A stretch of 7,109 nt of DNA from Nitriliruptoraceae bacterium (GTDB lineage: Bacteria; Actinomycetota; Nitriliruptoria; Nitriliruptorales; Nitriliruptoraceae). Under the pieces are notes generated by a model. It was not told the origin of the DNA, searched no databases, and was given only the letters and a program-made list of their open reading frames with translations. A program made the translations under genes and the position numbers. Positions 1 to 5,614 of this stretch are shown piece by piece (within the stretch, counting starts at the first letter, position 1; each line of letters begins with the position of its first letter). The stretch covers positions 1 through 7,109 of the forward strand of contig SKJO01000457.1 of assembly GCA_007121975.1 (NCBI GenBank), given 5' to 3'.

Positions 1-1527
1 GACCAGCTGCCGCTCCCCGGCCGACAGCGACCCACCCCGCTCGCCCACCGACGTCGCCAGATGCTCGGGCAGCTCGGCGACCCAGTCGGCCAGCCCGAGC
101 TCGGCGAAGGCCCGCTGCAGGTCGGCGTCGGAGGTGCCGGGCCGGCCCATGCGTGCGTTGTCGGCGATGGTGCCGTCGAACAGCGCACCGTCCTGGGGGA
201 CCAGCACCACCCGGCGGCGCAACGAGTCGAAGCGCACCTCATCGAGGGGCACCCCGGCGATGCACACCCGACCGAGCGTCGGGTCCATCAGCCGCGTCAG
301 CAGCTTGGCGAAGGTGGTCTTGCCCGATCCGGTCTCCCCCACCACCGCGATGCGGCGCTGGGCGGGAACCTCCACCTCGACGTCGTGGAGCACGAACGGT
401 CCGCTGGCGGTCCGGGCCGACTCGCCCGGCTTGGGGTAGCGGAACCCGACCGCCTCGAAGCGCACGCCGAGCGGACCCTCGGGCAGGGGCCGGCCGTCCT
501 CGCCGGGGTCGGCCACGTCGGGCTCGAGGTCGAGCACGTCGAGCACCCGCCGCCAGCCCGCAACCGCGGTCTGGCCCTCGTTGATGACCTCGGCGGCGAT
601 CAGCACCGGGTCGACGAACAGCGTGATGAGGAACAGGAAGGCGAGCACGGTGCCCGGCGTCACCTCGCCGTCGATGCCGAGCAGCACCCCGGCGAGCACG
701 GCCGCGGCGGTCGCCAGCGCGCCGAACAGCTCGCCGGTGCCCGAGAACGACGAGGACAGCGCCCCGGCGCGCACCGCCGCCCGGCGGTGGTCCTCGATGG
801 CCTGGTCGAGGCGGCGCTGGCTGCGGTCCTCGACGCCGTAGGCACGCACCACGGGGGCGCCGACGACCGTCTCGGCCACCACCCCGAGCAGATCACCGAC
901 CCGTTCGCGCACGATGCGGTAGGCGACGGTCAGCCGGCGCTGGAACCACCGCGCGCCGAGCACGAACGGCACGAACACCGCGAGCACGATCAGCGTCAGG
1001 CGCCAGGAGTAAACGAACATCACGATCGTGGCCACGGTGAGCTGGCCCGAGGCGGTGATCAGGTTCAGCCCGGCCCACTGCATGAAGCGGCTGATCTCGT
1101 CGACGTCGCTGGTGACCCGGGCGACCAGCGAGCCGCGCTGCTGGCTCGCCTGGTGCAGCATCGAAAGGTCGTGGATGTGGCGGAACGCCCCCACCCGCAG
1201 CGTCGACAGCGCCGACTCGACAACGGCCGCCAGGCGGTAGTTCATCCAGCCGCTGGCCACGGCCGTGACCAGCACCGCGATCCCGGCCAGCGCGACGATC
1301 TGCACGATGGCACCGAGATCGACGCCGCCTCCGGTCCCGCCGAGCCCGAGATCGACGGTCCGTTGCACCGCGATCGGGACGATCGCCCGCCCGGCGGTCG
1401 CGACCAGCGCGAGCACGAGGGTGGCGGGCAGCCCGATGCGCAGCTCGGGCGAGAGCTTGATGCCACGCACGACGGTGCGCCAGGCCCCCTCGGGCGGCCG
1501 GGGAAGGTCGACGGCCGGGGCGCTCAC
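1..1527 (-). CDS. ABC exporter half-transporter, second subunit of a heterodimer (3'-truncated by window edge)
   Basis: This is a half-size type IV ABC exporter subunit, a six-helix membrane domain fused to an ATPase domain. 509 codons are visible and the frame is still open at base 1. Hydrophobic segments lie at about residues 33-58, 73-95, 153-193 (two helices), 262-285 and 292-315. The nucleotide-binding domain starts near 353. It has an A-loop Tyr (FRYP, about 362-365), Walker A GETGSGKTT (397-405), Q-loop Gln 445 in VPQD, and the signature LSAGE (501-505) in place of LSGGQ. Walker B and the H-loop lie beyond the edge. The GTG start overlaps the upstream stop as GTGA and has a GGAGGG ribosome site six bases before it, so translation is probably coupled to the gene at 1524-3404. 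The altered signature matches the degenerate Walker B and H-loop of that partner, so a heterodimer is very likely. Substrate is unknown; drug, lipid or peptide export are all possible for the family. Confidence 0.93.
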   Translation of the reverse strand, partial: MSAPAVDLPRPPEGAWRTVVRGIKLSPELRIGLPATLVLALVATAGRAIVPIAVQRTVDLGLGGTGGGVDLGAIVQIVALAGIAVLVTAVASGWMNYRLAAVVESALSTLRVGAFRHIHDLSMLHQASQQRGSLVARVTSDVDEISRFMQWAGLNLITASGQLTVATIVMFVYSWRLTLIVLAVFVPFVLGARWFQRRLTVAYRIVRERVGDLLGVVAETVVGAPVVRAYGVEDRSQRRLDQAIEDHRRAAVRAGALSSSFSGTGELFGALATAAAVLAGVLLGIDGEVTPGTVLAFLFLITLFVDPVLIAAEVINEGQTAVAGWRRVLDVLDLEPDVADPGEDGRPLPEGPLGVRFEAVGFRYPKPGESARTASGPFVLHDVEVEVPAQRRIAVVGETGSGKTTFAKLLTRLMDPTLGRVCIAGVPLDEVRFDSLRRRVVLVPQDGALFDGTIADNARMGRPGTSDADLQRAFAELGLADWVAELPEHLATSVGERGGSLSAGERQLV

Positions 1528-3404
1528 GGGCCGCCCTCCGGCGCGGGGCGGTCATGATCCTGCTCGTAGGCGGTGACCAGGGCGGCGTACCCGGGTGCCG
1601 TGGCCTGCAGGTGCTCATGGCTGCCACGCGCGGCGATGACGCCGTCCTCGAGGTAGATCACCTCGTCGGCGAGCAGGATCGAGCCGCGGCGGTAGGCCAC
1701 GACCACCACGGTGGCGGGCAGCCCGGCGTCAGCCAGCCCCCGCAGGATGGCGGACTCCACCGCCGGGTCCACCGCCGAGGTGGCGTCGTCGAGCACCAGC
1801 AGCCGGGGCCGGCGCACCAGCGCGCGGGCCAGGGCGATGCGCTGACGCTGACCACCGGAGAGGGTGGCGCCCCGCTCACCCACCGGCGTGTCGTAGCCGT
1901 GCTCGAGCGCGCGGATGAAGCCGTCGGCCTGCGCGAGGCGGGCGGCCGCCTCCACCTCGGCGTCGGAGACCTCGAGGCCGAGCGCGATGTTCTCGCGCAC
2001 GGTGTCGTCGAACAGGAAGGCCTCCTGGAACACGATCGCGACGTGCGCGGTGAGCTGATCGCGGGCGAGGTCGGCCAGCTCGCGCCCATCGAAGGTGATG
2101 CGGCCCGAGTCGGGGTCGAACAGGCGGACCAGCAGCGAAGCGATCGTGGTCTTGCCCGACCCGGTCGAACCCACCAGCGCGACGGTGCGGCCCGGGTCGA
2201 CGTCGAAGGTGACCGAACGCACCCCGCGGGCACGGTGCTCCCCGCCGTTGTCGCTCGGGGTCGGGGCCCGCAGGGTGCCCGACAGGTCCTCGCGGTCGGT
2301 GACCGGATGGTGGAAGCCGACCTCGCGCAGCGCCGTGGCCGCCCCGCCACGGCCGCCGCCGGAGCCCGGGCCGTAGGTGAGCTCGCCGGTGGCATCCAGC
2401 ACCCGGCGCACCCGGTCCCAGCCCACCACCGCCCGGGGCAGCTCCCCGAGCAGCCAGCCGAACACCCGCATCGGCAGGGCGACGAGCCGGAACAGGTAGG
2501 CGAACAGCACCAGGTCACCGGGGGACAGTGCCCCATCGCGGACCCGCACGGCACCGACGAGCAGGACCAGCAGGATGCCGACGTTGGGCAGGGCCTCGAT
2601 GACCGGGTCGAAGAAGGCCCGCAGCCGGCCGACCACGATCATCTTGTCGCGCAGGTCCTCGGACACCGCCTGGAAGCGCTGGGTCTCGGCGGCCTCACGT
2701 CCCATGGTCTTGACCACCAGGGCGGAGTCGAACGACTCGTGGGCGACCTCGGAGACGTCCGCCCGGGCCTGCTGGGCGACGGTGGCCGCGTGCCGCATGC
2801 GGCGCTGGTAGTACCAGTTGGCCAGCGCGAGCAGCGGGCCGACCGAGAATCCGATGGCGGCCAGCGCCGGGTCGGTCACGATCAGCAGCCCGCCGGTGAC
2901 GACCAGCAGCAGGCTCGCCCCGATCGCCATCGGCAGCGGGGCGGCCACGAAGAACGCCGACTCGACGTCGGCGTTGGCGTTGGACAGCAACTCACCGGTG
3001 GGATGTCGTCGGTGCCAGGCCAGCGGCAGCTCGAGGTAGCGCCGGGTGACCTGGCGGCGGTACTGCGCCTGCAGCGAGAACTGGGCGAGGTAGGCACCCA
3101 GCCGCCGGCCGACCACCCCCACCGCCTTGAACGTCGCCACCGCCAGGATCGCGATCAGCGCGACGGTCATGACGCTCTGGTCGAGGCGCTGCCCGACGAT
3201 CATGGGCAGGATCACCTCGTCGGTGACCCGGCCGAGCACCAGCGAGGCGGCCACGGTCATGGCGGCGTACAGCGACGCCCCGCCGATGCCCACGGCGAAC
3301 GGCCCCTTGGCCGATCGCAGGGCCACCCCGATGACCGCCAGCCCACGGCGCATCAGCCCGTCGGAGGACGGGTCACGCGGGGTGGGGCGGGCGGAGACAG
3401 TCAC
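1524..3404 (-). CDS. ABC exporter half-transporter, first subunit with degenerate ATPase site
   Basis: This is a complete half-transporter of 626 residues from the GTG start, a normal length for a fused membrane and ATPase subunit. Hydrophobic segments lie near residues 36-60, 77-98, 155-195 (two helices), 270-285 and 295-317. The ATPase domain has Walker A GSTGSGKTT (412-420), Q-loop Gln 460, a canonical LSGGQ (515-519) and Walker B LLVLDD (535-540). The residue after the Walker B Asp is Asp 540 rather than the catalytic Glu, the H-loop reads AYR (Tyr 571) rather than AHR, and the A-loop reads FHHP rather than FxYP. These changes mark the degenerate partner of a heterodimeric exporter. A Gly-rich linker (about 345-354) and an extra segment of some 25 residues (about 367-393) separate the membrane and Walker A parts. 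The frame is open 48 codons further upstream, but that stretch overlaps the cyclase gene and is Cys/Arg/Pro-rich, so GTG at 3404, 31 bases after the cyclase stop, is preferred. Its ribosome site is weak, and a TTG at 3431 is an alternative. Confidence 0.94.
   Translation of the reverse strand: MTVSARPTPRDPSSDGLMRRGLAVIGVALRSAKGPFAVGIGGASLYAAMTVAASLVLGRVTDEVILPMIVGQRLDQSVMTVALIAILAVATFKAVGVVGRRLGAYLAQFSLQAQYRRQVTRRYLELPLAWHRRHPTGELLSNANADVESAFFVAAPLPMAIGASLLLVVTGGLLIVTDPALAAIGFSVGPLLALANWYYQRRMRHAATVAQQARADVSEVAHESFDSALVVKTMGREAAETQRFQAVSEDLRDKMIVVGRLRAFFDPVIEALPNVGILLVLLVGAVRVRDGALSPGDLVLFAYLFRLVALPMRVFGWLLGELPRAVVGWDRVRRVLDATGELTYGPGSGGGRGGAATALREVGFHHPVTDREDLSGTLRAPTPSDNGGEHRARGVRSVTFDVDPGRTVALVGSTGSGKTTIASLLVRLFDPDSGRITFDGRELADLARDQLTAHVAIVFQEAFLFDDTVRENIALGLEVSDAEVEAAARLAQADGFIRALEHGYDTPVGERGATLSGGQRQRIALARALVRRPRLLVLDDATSAVDPAVESAILRGLADAGLPATVVVVAYRRGSILLADEVIYLEDGVIAARGSHEHLQATAPGYAALVTAYEQDHDRPAPEGGP
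1534..1539 (-). promoter_or_regulatory. Ribosome binding site of the second ABC subunit
   Basis: The minus strand reads GGAGGG six bases before the GTG at 1527. It lies inside the last codons of the first ABC subunit and fixes the start of the second. With the four-base stop/start overlap it indicates coupled translation, fitting equal amounts of two subunits. Confidence 0.75.
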
Positions 3405-3435
3405 CCGCCCGACGGTACCGACCGACCGCAAACGC

Positions 3436-5502
3436 TCAGCCCGACCAGATCCTGACCGTGCCACGTTGCTGCTTGGCGGCGTACATCGCCTCGTCGGCGG
3501 CGTGCAGCAGCGTCTCGGGGTCCTCGCCGTGCTCGGGCAGCAGCGCAAGCCCGATGCTGGCGCTGATCGACGCGGCGCCGGCCGACAACTCGTAGGGTGC
3601 GCCGAGCACCTCGATCACCCGCTCGGCGGTGCCCACGGCCGCCTCGGAACGGTCCAGGTCGCGCAGCAGCAGCGCGAACTCGTCGCCGGACATGCGCGCC
3701 ACGCTGTCGCTCTCCCGCAGGCAGCCCCGCAGCCGCCCGGCGACCTCGACGAGCAGGGCGTCACCCGCCGGATGCCCCAGGGTGTCGTTGACCTGCTTGA
3801 ACCGGTCGAGGTCGAGGAAGGCGACCGCCGCCGGCCGCCCGCTGCGCCGGACCTCGCGGATGGCCTGCTCGAGGCGGTCGCGGAACAGCGTGCGCCCGGC
3901 CAGACCGGTCAGGGCGTCGTGGGTCGCCTGGTGGCGGATCCGGGCCAGCAGCCGCAGGTTGGCCAGGGCGGTGGCTGCCTGCTCGGCGATGCTGCCCATA
4001 GTGCGCAGCAGCTGCTCCTCGGGGGGCGAGGGGGGGTCGTCGACCCACCAGCTGGCGACCAGCGCGCCGACGAACGCCTGCTGCACCACCAGCGGGCTGA
4101 CCACCATCGCCCGGCCGTCGAAGCGCTCGAGGATGCCGCGCACGAACGGTTCGGGGTCCTCCCGGGTGAACAGCCGCGGGCGGTGATCCTCGCGCATCTG
4201 ACCGAACACCTCGGCCGCCCCCATCGGCACCACCAGCTCCCCGACGGCGTCGCGGTGCACCCCGAAGCGGTGAGCGGCACGTACGACGAGGTGGTCGTGC
4301 TCCTCGTCGAGCAGCAGCAGCGAGGACCGCGAAGCGCCGACCACGGTGGGGACCGCCTCGACGACCCGCTCGGCGATCCCGACCTCGTCGCGCTGATGGG
4401 CGAGGTCGAGTCCGAGTGACAGCAGCGACTCGCTGACCGCGCCCCGCCGCTGAGCCTCGTCGAGCGCGGTGGCCGCATCCAGCGCGGTGGCGGCCAGTCG
4501 CGCGTAAACCTCGAGGTGCTCGCGCTCCGCGGGCAGGAAGCCGGTGCCGGCCGGCTGCTCGGCCAGCAGCCACCCGTAGGGTCGGCGCGCCGAGGCCACC
4601 GGTGCCAGCAGGGCCTCACCGTCGGCGGCGAACTGCTGCCCGCCCGCGGCGAGCAGGCGCTGTCCGACGCGGGTGCCCTCCGGCGAACCGAACCCCTGCC
4701 CATGGATCCGCTCGTGGCTCTCGAAGGGCAACCGCACGGCGAGCAGGTAGCGCTGGGCCCGTACCGCCGAGCTCGCGCGGTCCGCGATGTTGGCGAGCAC
4801 CTGCTCGAGCCCCTCGGCGGAGACGAGGTCGTCGACGGAGCGCTCGAGATCGACCACCCGGCTGCGCAGCGCCTCGGCTTCGCTGCGCAGGCGGGGGTTG
4901 CCGCCGGGACGCAGGCGGGTGCGCAGGGGAGCCCGCCGTGACCAGGTCAGGTCGTAGGTGCACACCGGCGCACCGTCGGCCTGGCAGCCGTGCTCGATGA
5001 TCCGCGCCGGGGCGAGCCCGAACAGCACCGGGACCTGGGAGAGGATGCCCCGGCCGTAGGCGCAGTCGGCCCGGTCGGGCGGATGGTCGTCGAGCACGCG
5101 GTAGGTCAGCCGGGCCGTGCGATCGCCGACGTGCACGGGCACGATGGTCGACACCGCGGAGAACTTCGCGTTGGCCCGGGCCGCGAGCTGGTAGACGCGC
5201 TTGGGCGACCCCAGCGCCGCCAGCGCCGCGCGCAGCGGACCCGGTTCGTTCGCGCGCAGGACCGATGACCCGATGTGCCAGGGCGCGTCGGGCTGGCCGG
5301 TGACGACCACCGCGGCGTGCAGCAGCGCGAGCCGCGTGCGGTAGGGCCACCAGCGGCCCTCGTCGACCAGTTCGTCGACCGTGGCGGACACGCGGGACTG
5401 ATCGAGCAGCGCGGCGACGCCCCGCTCACCCGCGTGCTGCCGGACGTAGTCGATGATCAGCCGGAAGGTGATCCCGGCCGTCTCCCTGACCTCGGCGCCC
5501 AC
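3436..5502 (-). CDS. Sensor diguanylate cyclase: V4R-like N-terminal region, two GAF-like domains, GGDEF
   Basis: The predicted enzyme joins two GTP into cyclic di-GMP. It is 688 residues from GTG 5502. Residues about 10-187 form a sensor-like region with Cys 147, 173 and 181 and a tail of the form CxxxGxxxCxY; this recalls V4R-type ligand-binding domains, but the match is by eye. A probable coiled coil (203-235) leads into a first GAF-like domain (about 225-350), then a second (about 357-520). The GGDEF domain fills about 527-685. It has the metal-binding DLDRFK (Asp 564), NDTLGHPAGD, the active-site motif as SGDEF (605-609), and the C-terminal ADEAMYAAK helix. RESD (596-599) lies exactly five residues before SGDEF, which is the RxxD product-inhibition site. 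No EAL domain or membrane segment is present, so it is probably cytosolic and synthesis-only. GTG at 5535 is an in-frame alternative but lacks a ribosome site, while 5502 has AGGAG four bases upstream. The exporter genes follow after 31 bases, probably in one operon. Confidence 0.93.
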   Translation of the reverse strand: MGAEVRETAGITFRLIIDYVRQHAGERGVAALLDQSRVSATVDELVDEGRWWPYRTRLALLHAAVVVTGQPDAPWHIGSSVLRANEPGPLRAALAALGSPKRVYQLAARANAKFSAVSTIVPVHVGDRTARLTYRVLDDHPPDRADCAYGRGILSQVPVLFGLAPARIIEHGCQADGAPVCTYDLTWSRRAPLRTRLRPGGNPRLRSEAEALRSRVVDLERSVDDLVSAEGLEQVLANIADRASSAVRAQRYLLAVRLPFESHERIHGQGFGSPEGTRVGQRLLAAGGQQFAADGEALLAPVASARRPYGWLLAEQPAGTGFLPAEREHLEVYARLAATALDAATALDEAQRRGAVSESLLSLGLDLAHQRDEVGIAERVVEAVPTVVGASRSSLLLLDEEHDHLVVRAAHRFGVHRDAVGELVVPMGAAEVFGQMREDHRPRLFTREDPEPFVRGILERFDGRAMVVSPLVVQQAFVGALVASWWVDDPPSPPEEQLLRTMGSIAEQAATALANLRLLARIRHQATHDALTGLAGRTLFRDRLEQAIREVRRSGRPAAVAFLDLDRFKQVNDTLGHPAGDALLVEVAGRLRGCLRESDSVARMSGDEFALLLRDLDRSEAAVGTAERVIEVLGAPYELSAGAASISASIGLALLPEHGEDPETLLHAADEAMYAAKQQRGTVRIWSG

Positions 5503-5506
5503 ACCA

Positions 5507-5511
5507 CTCCT
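5507..5511 (-). promoter_or_regulatory. Ribosome binding site deciding the cyclase start
   Basis: The minus strand reads AGGAG, within GGCAGGAGTG, four bases before GTG at 5502. The spacing is short but workable. No purine-rich motif precedes the in-frame GTG at 5535, so the shorter protein is favoured. Confidence 0.5.
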
Positions 5512-5559
5512 GCCTGCGAGCTCTCCCTCTCCCACCGCCGCGCCCGCGGACGCGACGGT

Positions 5560-5585
5560 CTTGCGATGCAGCGTAGTGGCGCAAG
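5560..5585. repeat. Short inverted repeat upstream of the cyclase gene
   Basis: CTTGCG at 5560-5565 and its exact reverse complement CGCAAG at 5580-5585 flank a 14-base spacer. It could be an operator half-site pair or a weak hairpin. Six-base arms in a GC-rich gap this size arise easily by chance, so this is only a candidate. Confidence 0.25.
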
Positions 5586-5614
5586 CACTCGGCGCACGGA
5601 TCGAGCTGGGTCGG

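Larger units (their letters stand above)
5503..5614. other. Gap between the RNase E/G gene and the cyclase gene
   Basis: About 110 bases separate the RNase stop from the preferred cyclase start (79 bases if the GTG at 5535 is used). I see no hairpin followed by a T-run, so no intrinsic terminator, and no convincing -35/-10 pair on the minus strand. The only structure is a six-base inverted repeat at 5560-5585. The cyclase operon may have its own promoter here or be read through from the RNase gene; the sequence does not decide. Confidence 0.4.

Noticed and set aside
61..1557. Open frame of 498 codons on the plus strand
   Set aside because: It is antisense to the second ABC subunit, whose minus-strand frame is clearly coding. 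The translation is low in hydrophobic residues and unlike any known family.
2095..2200. Near-repeat of the stretch around 300-345
   Set aside because: The shared bases encode the Walker A regions of the two paralogous ABC subunits, so this is gene family similarity and not a separate repeat element.
1554..3455. Open frame of 633 codons on the plus strand
   Set aside because: It is antisense to the first ABC subunit, whose minus-strand frame has all ABC motifs. The plus-strand translation is rich in His, Gln, Gly and Asp with no domain, which is the usual antisense shadow in high-GC DNA.
3405..3548. Upstream extension of the first ABC subunit to the ATG at 3548
   Set aside because: The extra 48 residues are Cys/Arg/Pro-rich, overlap the coding end of the GGDEF domain and match no exporter N-terminus.
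3127..4419. Open frame of 430 codons on the plus strand
   Set aside because: It crosses the junction of the cyclase and ABC genes on the opposite strand and has biased, motif-free composition; both minus-strand genes are certain.
5503..5614. Intrinsic terminator after the RNase gene
   Set aside because: The only inverted repeat has six-base arms, a long spacer and no following T-run.
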